DNA of 12,743 nt from Pyrolobus sp964613695 (GTDB lineage Archaea; Thermoproteota; Thermoprotei_A; Sulfolobales; Pyrodictiaceae). Position 1 is the stretch's first letter; each line of letters opens with the position of its first letter. The stretch is from contig CAZTIR010000038.1 in assembly GCA_964613695.1 (NCBI GenBank), positions 1 through 12,743 of the forward strand. The letters run 5' to 3'. The notes below the pieces were generated by a model that saw only the letters and a program-made list of their open reading frames with translations, made no database searches and had not been told where the DNA came from. Below, piece after piece: positions 6,147 through 12,737 of the stretch. The translations under genes and the position numbers were made by a program.

Positions 6147-6509
6147 TTGGCCTTAGAGCGTAACGAGCCAACACTGCTACTACCATGCGAGATGGCCACT
6201 AGGAAAGTCCTACCAGCGTTGAGAGCCGCCACCGCGATACTCCTAGTGAAGGAGTATGGCTTCACAACCTATCGTACCGCCAAGCTGCTAGGCCTAACCC
6301 CCGCAGCCATCTCGAACTACATCTTCAAGAGGAGGGGTGCAGAGCTGGTCGACGTAATACTCGGTAACGAGAAGTACAAGAGGATAGTGGAGGAGATCAT
6401 AAACCGCTTGCTCAGCGGCGCCACCCCCGAAGAGATTACAGTCTATGCCTGCCTCCTCTGCAGGCTATTAAGATCCGACATAGCCCTGAAGACCAAGGAG
6501 GGGGGTTGA
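6147..6509 (+). CDS. HTH transcriptional regulator with PCE and CxxC motifs (COG2522-like)
   Basis: The 120-aa protein resembles the archaeal predicted regulators grouped as COG2522. It has an N-terminal PCE motif (Pro13-Cys14-Glu15), the stretch KVLPALRAATAILLVKEYGF, then a helix-turn-helix (about 45-61, TAKLLGLTPAAISNYIF) followed by KRRG. A C-terminal Cys102-Leu-Leu-Cys105 follows. Cys14 and the CxxC are positioned like a metal or redox switch; this is inference. The upstream stop at 6138 makes TTG 6147 the first usable start, and it keeps the PCE motif; an internal ATG would lose it. The gene stop overlaps the TTG of the ThiI-like gene (TTGA), so they form one operon. It is divergent from PDO, making PDO a plausible target. 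The DNA-binding role is fairly sure, the ligand unknown. Confidence 0.8.
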   Translation: MALERNEPTLLLPCEMATRKVLPALRAATAILLVKEYGFTTYRTAKLLGLTPAAISNYIFKRRGAELVDVILGNEKYKRIVEEIINRLLSGATPEEITVYACLLCRLLRSDIALKTKEGG

Positions 6510-7399
6510 AGAAGCCGGTCATACTAGTAAGGTACGCTGAGATAGGGGTTAAGCTCGGGCGGACACGTACATACTTTGAGAAGAGGCTCCTACAGGGTAT
6601 AAGGTGCAGCCTCGCGTTCTCCTCGGACAAGATCAACTCCATCCGTCTAAGCCCGGGTCGCGTGATAATAGATGCCAGGCTCGAGCCTCCCACCTCGAAG
6701 CCTCTAGCGCAGATGGTGGCGAGAGTATTCGGTGTCCACGAGGCTATCCCCGCGTGGAGCATACCCAATGACCTCAACTCGTTGAGGGAGGCGGTGCGGG
6801 CGATAGCACGCGAACATCTTAGGAGCGTGCCCAGCTTCGCAGTAAGAGCGCGGAGGGTTGAGACATACCCGGTTACGAGCAAAGAGCTTGAGAAGATACT
6901 AGGCGCAGAGGTTGTAGATGAGCTGCCTGGTATTAAGGTTGATTTGAGGCAGCCTAAGGAGGTTATCCGCGTCGAGGTTAGATCTAGACGAGCATACATC
7001 TATCTCGACTCGTGGCGAGTGAGGGGGGTAGGCGGGCTACCCTACGGTGTGGAGGGTAACGCGTTAGTACCCATACTCGACCCCGAAGCCGACCTGCTCG
7101 CAGCCTGGCTTGTTGCAAGACGCGGAGCATACCTAAACCTCTACCATAGGCCCGGCGAGAGGAGCATTGTTGAAAAGTTTGTGGAAAAGTGGGTGCCGTG
7201 CAGGGATGCGCGCATCCACGAGACTAGCAACCCTCTGAACGCCGCTGCAGAGAGAGCCGCGCGTGGCGCAGGACTCCTTGTGAACAGTAGGATCATTTCC
7301 GTCAAGACCCGGTGGGGGAGCGTGTGGAGCGTCAGCCCGTTACAGGGGCTGCCCGAGGGGCTCCTAGATAGGCTGCTTGCTCTATACTCGGGCCCCTAG
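6506..7399 (+). CDS. ThiI-like THUMP protein with degenerate PP-loop
   Basis: ThiI makes 4-thiouridine at tRNA position 8 and feeds sulfur to thiazole synthesis, using an ATP PP-loop (SGGxDS). This 297-aa protein starts like ThiI, VILVRYAEIGVKLGRTRTYFEKRL (N-terminal ferredoxin-like domain). Next is a THUMP domain (about 62-167: FAVRARRVETYPVTSKELEKILG, VDLRQPKEVIRVEVRSRRAYIY). GVGGLPYGVEGNALVPIL follows, as in ThiI, but the expected SGGIDS is replaced by Leu-Asp-Pro-Glu-Ala-Asp (191-196) before LLAAWLVARRG. The remaining C-terminal part is about 100 aa, shorter than usual, so ATP-dependent adenylation is unlikely. It may be an RNA-binding accessory protein or a repurposed paralogue. TTG 6506 follows AAGGAGGGGG and overlaps the regulator stop. 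It overlaps the convergent phosphatase gene by 4 nt. Confidence 0.85.
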   Translation: MKKPVILVRYAEIGVKLGRTRTYFEKRLLQGIRCSLAFSSDKINSIRLSPGRVIIDARLEPPTSKPLAQMVARVFGVHEAIPAWSIPNDLNSLREAVRAIAREHLRSVPSFAVRARRVETYPVTSKELEKILGAEVVDELPGIKVDLRQPKEVIRVEVRSRRAYIYLDSWRVRGVGGLPYGVEGNALVPILDPEADLLAAWLVARRGAYLNLYHRPGERSIVEKFVEKWVPCRDARIHETSNPLNAAAERAARGAGLLVNSRIISVKTRWGSVWSVSPLQGLPEGLLDRLLALYSGP

Positions 7400-8367
7400 T
7401 CTTCGAACACGATAGTCTTTATCATCTTCTCGAGGTTCTCTCGCTTATACCACTCCTCAACGAACCTGATAACTATGTAGGCGGCTTTCTCGTTGCTATA
7501 AGGCTCCCCCAGCCTGGAGAACAGGGTTAAAACCTTATCGTCATGGTTGAACTTGTAGCCCTCCTGCGCAACCTCATGACCCCTTATGATTAGCTTCGTG
7601 CTGGTCAGCTTCAACGTGGCCTCGGTCACTGGCTTGCCCCAGAGCTTGCCAGCGCCGCGCGGGTTGAAACGGTAGGGTTCCTCGCACTCACACGGATCGT
7701 TCCATAGCAGCTCCTCGAGGATGGGGAGCGGCGTTGGGAACTCGTCGGCCGCGAGCGCCTCCGTCCACTTCTCCGCCTCTAACATGGTCGACGGGGGGCC
7801 GCCGTGAACTAGGAATATGTTACCCTCTACGAGGGCGGCGTCGGGCAGGCGGGGGAATATCTCCTCTATGAAAGTAGCGTAGAGCTTGTCAGCCAGGCCC
7901 GGGTACTTGGCCTCCGGGTACCTGACCTTCAAGTGGAATGGGAAGTCGTGGGGGTAGGGGACCAGCTCGGGGGGAGGCTCGTGGTTACCCCTCAAGAGTA
8001 TAACGTGCTCCGGGTGATCTACGTACATCAGCATCGGCACCAGTATCGTCTCTAGCTGGTGGGGGCCCCTGTCCACATAATCGCCCAGGAAGACCACGAG
8101 CCCCTGCTCTAACGCGGTCTCTACGTCAGGGTCCTCGAGTATGGTTGCAAGCGTCTCATCATCGCCGTGCAAGTCCCCTATAACCACTAGCGGCTCGCGC
8201 GGCTTAGCGATAGCAACGTGGTTGTAGAGTCTAACGGTCTCACCCAACTCGCCCTCCTTGTGCGCGTCAACCTTCTCTATGAACTCTTGGAGGAAGTCAA
8301 CCAGTTGCGAAGGATCCTCGATGAGTTCGGCAGCACGGTCGAAATACTCTATTGGCTTTACGGCCAC
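7396..8367 (-). CDS. PPP-family serine/threonine protein phosphatase
   Basis: This cytosolic metallophosphoesterase of the PPP (PP1/PP2A-like) family removes phosphate from phosphoserine or phosphothreonine. All metal and phosphate ligand motifs are intact in the 323-aa product: GDLHG (64-68), GDYVDRG (95-101), GNHE (127-130), His188 in HGG, and Arg262-Gly-His264-Glu in RGHE. An acidic N-terminal segment of about 55 residues precedes the catalytic core. The start is GTG 8367; on the minus strand GAGAGGTG (8376-8383) lies 8 nt upstream and overlaps the stop codon of the preceding gene, indicating translation from a shared message. The specific substrate is unknown. It converges with the ThiI-like gene. 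Confidence 0.94.
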   Translation of the reverse strand: MAVKPIEYFDRAAELIEDPSQLVDFLQEFIEKVDAHKEGELGETVRLYNHVAIAKPREPLVVIGDLHGDDETLATILEDPDVETALEQGLVVFLGDYVDRGPHQLETILVPMLMYVDHPEHVILLRGNHEPPPELVPYPHDFPFHLKVRYPEAKYPGLADKLYATFIEEIFPRLPDAALVEGNIFLVHGGPPSTMLEAEKWTEALAADEFPTPLPILEELLWNDPCECEEPYRFNPRGAGKLWGKPVTEATLKLTSTKLIIRGHEVAQEGYKFNHDDKVLTLFSRLGEPYSNEKAAYIVIRFVEEWYKRENLEKMIKTIVFED

Positions 8368-8382
8368 AGTCGCTACACCTCT

Positions 8383-9288
8383 CTACCTGGCACCTCTTCT
8401 CGGTCTTAACAAGGGCGGTAAGGTTCTTAGCTTTAGCTGGAGGCGGACAACGCTCTCTGCTGCCACGTTTAAAGCCACTCGGTTATAAACGTCTTGAAGT
8501 TCCTCACTCCCCGCTGGCGTATAGAGCAGCGCCTTCTTCACGGCATAGACGGGTGTATACACCTCCGCGTACACGGGGTGCGAGTGAGGGTTCCATAACA
8601 CCACCTCGAGGACATCACCCTTATACACGTACTCGAGTATCACGAGATCGCCGCGGATGGTTGCAGGGCCCCTCAACCCAGCGTAGAAGAATGCGTTCAG
8701 AGCACGCGCTATCAACCCGCGTGTACACTTCCTAGCCTTCACAATGCCAACCGGCCTATCGCTACTAATCCTACCCGGCTCAATGAAGAGCGTAAAGGGC
8801 TCGCCATCGAGAGCTAGTAGTGCGGCAGAAGGCCACTCTATACAGGCCACTTGAGCAATATACTCTAGGCGCTCGGGTCTAAACACTCGTACAGCCAGAG
8901 GCTCCAAGTGATAGAGGCGAGGGCGATAAACTCCCGTCACGCTAACCTCTCCTTTTTCGAGCTTCACCACGCCCTCGATTATCGGGCTGCTTGTATCGCT
9001 GCTCTCAACCCGGCCCATGAAACTAGCCCAAGCGGGCGTCAAACCCGGCAGCAGCGGAGTGTAGGACGATACACAATCCCTGCCGCCCCCGAGCCTCACA
9101 CAGTACCCGTTGCTCCTCGAGCATACTTCTACGCACTCAGCGTCTACGGGTAGGAGCTGAGGCTCGATACCCTCTATCAGCACTATCTGCGGGAGCTGGA
9201 GAAGCTTCAGAAGCGTGAGGGGCGAGGCTCGGAAGCCTGAAGCAGCCCCCGGCTTAGGCCTGTACTCGATGAGCTTCTCCTCATACAC
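8383..9288 (-). CDS. Unknown protein, middle gene of the phosphatase cluster
   Basis: I do not recognise this 301-aa protein. It has no signal peptide or clear transmembrane segment. The N-terminal third carries four cysteines with spacing C-x3-C-x6-C-x8-C (Cys52, 56, 63, 72), which could bind a metal or form disulfides. The C-terminal half is rich in alternating beta-type residues (LVILEYVYKGDVLEVVLWN, VYAEVYTPVYAV), suggesting a beta-sandwich, and ends in the basic tail RPRRGAR. GTG 9288 begins 3 nt after the upstream stop and is preceded by AAGGAGGT (9299-9306, 10 nt spacing), strong support for a real gene. Its own end supplies the ribosome site of the phosphatase gene, so the two are probably co-translated and may act together. 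Confidence 0.75.
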   Translation of the reverse strand: MYEEKLIEYRPKPGAASGFRASPLTLLKLLQLPQIVLIEGIEPQLLPVDAECVEVCSRSNGYCVRLGGGRDCVSSYTPLLPGLTPAWASFMGRVESSDTSSPIIEGVVKLEKGEVSVTGVYRPRLYHLEPLAVRVFRPERLEYIAQVACIEWPSAALLALDGEPFTLFIEPGRISSDRPVGIVKARKCTRGLIARALNAFFYAGLRGPATIRGDLVILEYVYKGDVLEVVLWNPHSHPVYAEVYTPVYAVKKALLYTPAGSEELQDVYNRVALNVAAESVVRLQLKLRTLPPLLRPRRGAR

Positions 9289-9291
9289 GCA

Positions 9292-9693
9292 TTACTCTAC
9301 CTCCTTGCGCGTAGCCTCCTCGGCCACATCGATAGAGTCTATCACCTGGCGCACACCGTCACCCTTAACGCGGAACACCGCGTGAACCCTGTGCTCCGTC
9401 ACATCAACCCTCGCCCCTAGGCTCTCTAGCCTCTCCGCCGCCCTCCTCGCACTCTCCTCGTCGCGGGCGTGCATGGTGACACGCACCATTATACGCCCGT
9501 CGGGCTCGCGAGACCAGGTTACCTTGTACCTGCCCTCGCGGACCCCCATCACCTTCTCGCCCTCTACAACCTGACCGAGGAGGTTACGCACCTGCACCTT
9601 CCTAGCCTCAACGTGTAAACCCGCATCGCCCATCACCTTCTCCACCATCCTCTTCACCCTCTCGACGTTGGCATCGCCCACGGGGCCCTCCAC
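9292..9693 (-). CDS. Unknown small alpha/beta protein, first gene of the phosphatase cluster
   Basis: The 133-aa product is unrecognised. It is highly charged and soluble. It has an N-terminal helix (VERVKRMVEKVMGDAGL), two or three strands (KVQVRNLL; RYKVTWSRE; RIMVRVTMHA), a helix (DEESARRAAERLESLG), further strands (ARVDVTEHRVHAVFRVKG) and a final helix, an alpha/beta pattern that could be ferredoxin-like. GTG 9693 opens the frame. An in-frame GTG at 9681 is also possible because GGAGGG lies 4 nt before it; the first four residues would then be lost. The next gene starts 3 nt after its stop, so it leads a three-gene transcript with the phosphatase. No clear TATA box was found upstream. Confidence 0.7.
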   Translation of the reverse strand: MEGPVGDANVERVKRMVEKVMGDAGLHVEARKVQVRNLLGQVVEGEKVMGVREGRYKVTWSREPDGRIMVRVTMHARDEESARRAAERLESLGARVDVTEHRVHAVFRVKGDGVRQVIDSIDVAEEATRKEVE

Positions 9694-9721
9694 CCAGAGT
9701 TAAGTGGGATTAGGGAGGTTG

Positions 9722-9844
9722 ATGGGGGTTTGGGGCTCAGCGGCCACGGCTGTGCTCCTCACAACTCGGCTCGTCCAAGGCTACATCAGAGCCCTATCTA
9801 TAGTTCTGGCCGCACCCCGGGTATACACGGGTGGCGTTGAATGA
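9722..9844 (+). CDS. Possible 40-aa protein or leader peptide before the flavin reductase gene
   Basis: ATG 9722 is preceded by GGGAGGT (9713-9719) and opens a 40-codon frame whose TGA (9842-9844) overlaps the ATG of the next gene in an ATGA arrangement typical of translational coupling. The middle is hydrophobic (SAATAVLLTTRLVQGYIRALSIVLAA), so it could be a short membrane peptide or a regulatory leader. I do not recognise it. The tight spacing of the ribosome site (2 nt) and small size leave real doubt. A TATA-like TATCTATAG at 9794-9802 inside it offers an alternative promoter for the next gene. Confidence 0.35.
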   Translation: MGVWGSAATAVLLTTRLVQGYIRALSIVLAAPRVYTGGVE

Positions 9845-10392
9845 GCTACATGGAGGTTAGCGAGAAGAGGTATAGGCTGCTCCACCCCCGCCCAGTCTAC
9901 GTTATAGTAGCGAGTGATGGAAAGCGCAATGCTATGGCTGCCTCGTGGGTCTCCCCGCTCTCGGAGGAGCCGGAGAGGGTTACGCTAGCGTTGGAGAAGG
10001 ATAGCTTCACCTACGAGCTGATAAGAGAGACTAAAGAGTTCACGATAAACGTGGTTGGAGAGGAGCACGCTAAGCTCGTATGGTGCGTCGGAACCACGAG
10101 CGGGAGGAGTGTGGACAAGATAAGCAAGTGTAGTGTGGAGCTTGAAGACTCTACGCGTGTAAAGGCCCCGCACCTCCGCAACGCCCTGGGATACATCGAG
10201 GCACGTATCCACCGAATCATAGAGGACGTGGCCGATGACGTGGACCTGGTGATTGCCGACGTTGTGGCGGCGTACGCGAGGAGCGACCTATACAACCCCC
10301 GCTACGGCTGGGTGTTGACAAAAGCCCATATACTAATGCACGCTGCTGGCAGGGCCTTCGTCCTACCAGGACGCCTAGTGATACTCCGGTGA
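9841..10392 (+). CDS. Flavin reductase (FMN-binding split-barrel) family protein
   Basis: The 183-aa product matches the DIM6/NTAB flavin reductase-like family, which binds FMN in a split beta-barrel dimer and reduces free flavin or another partner with NAD(P)H. Recognisable elements are the start RLLHPRPVYVIVASDG, then NAMAASWVSPLSEEPERVTLAL, the strand FTINVVGEE and the family block CVGTTSGRSVDKISK, where the conserved G-T-x-S-G-R...D-K is intact. The region around IEARIHRIIEDVADDVDLVIADV completes the barrel. ATG 9841 overlaps the stop of the small upstream frame; ATG 9850 is an alternative start. The electron partner cannot be read from the context. Confidence 0.88.
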   Translation: MSYMEVSEKRYRLLHPRPVYVIVASDGKRNAMAASWVSPLSEEPERVTLALEKDSFTYELIRETKEFTINVVGEEHAKLVWCVGTTSGRSVDKISKCSVELEDSTRVKAPHLRNALGYIEARIHRIIEDVADDVDLVIADVVAAYARSDLYNPRYGWVLTKAHILMHAAGRAFVLPGRLVILR

Positions 10393-10437
10393 GACCAGCG
10401 CAACAACAGCCACGCTAAGCTCTCTGAAAACTCACCT

Positions 10438-10848
10438 ATGGTGAAGGCTTTGTCCCAAGCACAGAGCGAGGAGGCTATCCTAGAGAGTGAGGTGGTCCCG
10501 CCCTACACGGGGATCGAGAGAAGAGTAGAGCACATAGAGTCCAGGATAGCCGGTCTAGAGGCTAAGGTTGAGGCACACGACGCAACCATAGACGCGGTTC
10601 TGGCCGCCCTCCCCCGGCTTGAGGACGAGGTATCCAAGTTTAGCCAGGCCTACGAGCTGCTAAGGGCCATCGGAGAGTGGAAGAGGCTACACTGCAAGCA
10701 CCACCATAACGGCGTGTGTAGGGCTTGGAGGCTGCGGAGCGATAACAGCATACCCGCGGTTAAGGGGGAGGATGGAGTGCTAAGACCCCGCGTGGACAGG
10801 GCACCAATCCTCTGCGCGCTATGCCCGCTCTACGAGCCTACACGCTAA
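10438..10848 (+). CDS. Unknown coiled-coil protein with C-terminal Cys/His cluster
   Basis: I do not recognise a named family. The 136-aa product has a coiled coil at about residues 25-75, with heptad-like ERRVEHIESRIAGLEAKVEAHDATIDAVLAALPRL. A C-terminal module follows: WKRLHC, three histidines (88-90), Cys94, then LCALC (Cys126, Cys129). Two Cys pairs, Cys86-x7-Cys94 and Cys126-x2-Cys129, could bind zinc or an iron-sulfur cluster (inference). ATG 10438 has no convincing Shine-Dalgarno motif, so a leaderless message is likely; GTG 10441 is an alternative. The last 11 nt overlap the convergent phosphorylase gene. Confidence 0.78.
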   Translation: MVKALSQAQSEEAILESEVVPPYTGIERRVEHIESRIAGLEAKVEAHDATIDAVLAALPRLEDEVSKFSQAYELLRAIGEWKRLHCKHHHNGVCRAWRLRSDNSIPAVKGEDGVLRPRVDRAPILCALCPLYEPTR

Positions 10849-11566
10849 CCTCCACCAGCGCATCGAGAACGGCTTTCGCTGCCTTCCTCATAACCGGCGC
10901 CAGCTGCTCATGGTGCAACAGGTTCTTCTTCTCCGGCACCACTAGGTTATCCGCGATGACGACGAGCGCTGCTGTCTTAAAGCCCCTCATCCACCCGAGC
11001 GCGAATAGTGTAGCACACTCCATCTCCACTGCTATAACGCCACGCTTGGACCAGAACTCCGCGAAATCCGGGCTCTCGGCGTAGAAAGCATCGTTGCTCA
11101 CCACGGGGCCCATGTGAACAGTGAGGCCGGCCCTCCTAGCAGTCTCGGCAAGCTTCACAGTCAACTCCGGATCGGGCGCGGTGGGCATGCACGCGTTCGG
11201 CGTATAGACGCCGAGCACGCCGCCACAGTAGTAGGCGGCGCCCGTCACAACAACAGCGTGGCCGACATCAACCTCCCTCCTCAAACCACCCGCAGTACCA
11301 AGCCTCACCATAGCCCTAGCGCCCAGCATCCTAAGCTCCTCGAAGACTATCGCAGCGCTAGGCCCCCCAATACCGTGGACGGCAACCGAGACCGGAACAC
11401 CGCGATACCTGCCCGTGTACACGTAGAGAGCCCTATTCTCGCTCACAAGCCTAGCCTCCTCTAGGAACTCCTCGGCAACCATCTTCGCGCGGGCAGGGTC
11501 CCCGACAACCACAACCCTCTCGGCAACCTCGCCTGGCCTCGCGGTCAAGTGCTGAGGTTTCAACAC
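10838..11566 (-). CDS. Purine nucleoside / 5'-methylthioadenosine phosphorylase
   Basis: The 242-aa product belongs to the hexameric NP-I family (E. coli PNP type) and closely resembles the Sulfolobus MTA phosphorylase layout as I recall it. It cleaves purine nucleosides with phosphate and serves salvage. Visible motifs are GDPARAK (phosphate site, about 22-28), HGIGGPSAAI, RLGTAGG (88-94), SNDAFYAE, VEMECATLF (180-188, ribose binding) and Asp206 in IADN, the purine-protonating acid that argues against a uridine phosphorylase. The frame opens at GTG 11587, but GTG 11566 gives MLKPQHLTARPGEVAERV, which fits homologue starts. The TATA-like element at 11597-11604 also predicts initiation near 11574, downstream of 11587. 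TTG 11563 is equally possible. Whether MTA or guanosine/inosine is preferred is unclear. Confidence 0.9.
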   Translation of the reverse strand: MLKPQHLTARPGEVAERVVVVGDPARAKMVAEEFLEEARLVSENRALYVYTGRYRGVPVSVAVHGIGGPSAAIVFEELRMLGARAMVRLGTAGGLRREVDVGHAVVVTGAAYYCGGVLGVYTPNACMPTAPDPELTVKLAETARRAGLTVHMGPVVSNDAFYAESPDFAEFWSKRGVIAVEMECATLFALGWMRGFKTAALVVIADNLVVPEKKNLLHHEQLAPVMRKAAKAVLDALVEVSV

Positions 11567-11596
11567 GCAACCCCCAGCGCTCCACACAACCCCGAA

Positions 11597-11604
11597 GTAT
11601 TAAG
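11597..11604 (-). promoter_or_regulatory. TATA-like element of the phosphorylase gene
   Basis: CTTAATAC on the minus strand, about 35 nt before GTG 11566. It predicts initiation near 11574 and so helps choose the downstream start codon. Confidence 0.4.
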
Positions 11605-11633
11605 CGCTAAACGCGCAACACGCTAGATACTAG

Positions 11634-11790
11634 CGGGGGCGCCGCGATGAGGCCTAGAACCCCGCCTGAAGAGTGATGAAGTCCTATCCTGCCAAGCGGC
11701 GCCCCAAGTTGTACTGCGGGGCTGGGAGAACCCCGCTTCATCCACGGGCAACGGCCCCAGTCTGCGGGGCCGGGGTCCCGGAGCCCACCA
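11634..11790. ncRNA. GC-rich structured intergenic region, candidate structured RNA
   Basis: The 271 nt between the phosphorylase and alaX hold no convincing gene. Several strong stems occur: GGGGCGCCGC (11636-11645) pairs perfectly with GCGGCGCCCC (11696-11705) around 50 nt; GCGGGG (11716-11721) with CCCCGC (11731-11736); GGCCCC (11753-11758) with GGGGCC (11766-11771); and CCGGGGTCCCGG (11771-11782) is nearly self-complementary. Inside the first loop on the plus strand are box-like sequences: GCGATGA (11644-11650), CTGA (11666-11669) and GTGATGA (11673-11679), as in C/D RNAs, but no terminal D box. I do not recognise RNase P or SRP RNA signatures. The strand is unresolved. Confidence 0.35.
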
Positions 11791-11814
11791 GATTCTGCAT
11801 CAGCACCTCTCCTC

Positions 11815-11822
11815 CTAAAATA
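11815..11822 (+). promoter_or_regulatory. TATA box of alaX
   Basis: CTAAAATA lies 37 nt before ATG 11859, predicting initiation near 11846 and a very short leader with GGGCGG (11848-11853) as ribosome site. Confidence 0.6.
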
Positions 11823-11858
11823 GTCGTGGTCTAGCCAGGGATACAACGGGCGGCTTCC

Positions 11859-12587
11859 ATGCCAGCAGAGAGACTCTACCAGCGCGACAGCTACCTACGC
11901 GAGTTCGACGCAAGGGTTACAAGGGTTGAGGGTAACAAGGTGTTTCTCGACAAGACGGCCTTCCACCCGCGTCCCGTCGGCGGCCTGGACGCCGACAGGG
12001 GGTGGCTGGTTAAGGGCGACACGAGGCTAGAAGTGATAGACGTCTACGAGGAGGAGGGGGACGTAGCACACGTGATAGAGGAGGCTGGTGGGCTACAACC
12101 CGGCGACGTTGTACACGGTGTTATAGACTGGGAGCGCAGATACAAGATGATGAGGCTGCACACAGCCCTCCACATTATAGCCGCCATACTCTACAACAGG
12201 TATAATGCGCGCGTCACAGGTAGCAGCGTAACACCCGAGGGTGCTAGAGCGGACTTTGACCTGTCAAACGTGCAAGACTGGAAGAATGCGCTGATGAACG
12301 CCGTTAGAGAAGCTAACGAGATTGCAAGAAGATGCATAGAGGTCAAGATCTACTGGCTTCCACGAGAAGAGGCTCTAAAGATACCGGGGCTCGTCAAGCT
12401 CGCAGAGAAGATGCCACCAGAGGTCAGGGAGCTGAGAATAGTCGAGATACCGGGCGTAGACATTCAAGCCGATGAGGGCCCGCACGTGAGAAACACCTGC
12501 GAGATAGGAGAGATTAAGCTCGAGAAGATCGAGAGTAGGGGCAAACGAAGAAAAAGGATATACTTCAACGTGAACGATAAACACTAA
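11859..12587 (+). CDS. alaX: Alanyl-tRNA editing protein AlaX (medium type)
   Basis: AlaX is a free-standing homologue of the alanyl-tRNA synthetase editing domain that hydrolyses Ser- or Gly-tRNA(Ala). The 242-aa product has a small N-terminal barrel (about 1-90) with TAFHPRPVGGLDADRG in place of the usual Gly-rich loop, then the editing domain. Zinc ligands: His101 and His105 in HTALH, and the second motif DIQADEGPHVRNTCEIGEI, where His209 is present. The position usually occupied by Cys in CGGTH is Asp205, so the metal site is H/H/D/H or Cys214 takes part. The terminal tail GKRRKRIYFNVNDKH is basic. Length and the N-terminal barrel argue for the M type, without the long C-terminal extension. 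It has its own promoter and precedes a tRNA-Ser gene, the amino acid that AlaX removes. Confidence 0.93.
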   Translation: MPAERLYQRDSYLREFDARVTRVEGNKVFLDKTAFHPRPVGGLDADRGWLVKGDTRLEVIDVYEEEGDVAHVIEEAGGLQPGDVVHGVIDWERRYKMMRLHTALHIIAAILYNRYNARVTGSSVTPEGARADFDLSNVQDWKNALMNAVREANEIARRCIEVKIYWLPREEALKIPGLVKLAEKMPPEVRELRIVEIPGVDIQADEGPHVRNTCEIGEIKLEKIESRGKRRKRIYFNVNDKH

Positions 12588-12614
12588 AGCCTATTAGGAG
12601 CGGGTAAACACGCA

Positions 12615-12622
12615 CATAATAC
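12615..12622 (+). promoter_or_regulatory. TATA-like element of tRNA-Ser
   Basis: CATAATAC lies about 30 nt before the tRNA 5' end, a normal distance for an archaeal tRNA promoter. Confidence 0.5.
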
Positions 12623-12649
12623 TGGACAAGGTGCCGTCCTGGCCGTTCT

Positions 12650-12737
12650 GCCGGGGTGCCCGAGCGGCCTAAGGGGCCGGCCTTGAGAGCCGGTGGGGGC
12701 TACCCCCGCGCGGGTTCGAATCCCGCCCCCGGCGCCA
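12650..12737 (+). tRNA. tRNA-Ser (anticodon UGA)
   Basis: A full cloverleaf can be drawn. The acceptor stem is GCCGGGG (12650-12656) with CCCCGGC (12727-12733), discriminator G12734 and encoded CCA 12735-12737. The D arm has CCC/GGG. The anticodon stem CCGGC/GCCGG holds loop CTTGAGA with anticodon TGA at 12684-12686. A long variable arm GGGGG-CTA-CCCCC marks a class II tRNA, and the T arm is GCGGG-TTCGAAT-CCCGC. Class II shape, discriminator G and UGA anticodon together identify serine, not leucine. There is no intron. Confidence 0.97.

Noticed and set aside
8352..8735. 127-codon plus-strand reading frame opposite the phosphatase cluster
   Set aside because: It is antisense to two well-supported minus-strand genes and is Arg/Ser/Thr rich without a recognisable pattern.
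11644..11700. A second C/D box sRNA like the one at 5176
   Set aside because: Boxes C, D' and C' are recognisable and the closing stem is excellent, but the terminal D box position reads CCAA or CTGC and the first spacer is 15 nt, so I did not call it a C/D sRNA outright.
11607..11846. 79-codon minus-strand reading frame in the structured intergenic region
   Set aside because: The composition follows the GC stems (Gly, Pro, Arg rich), there is no good ribosome site, and it covers the alaX promoter; the RNA-like pairing explains the sequence better.
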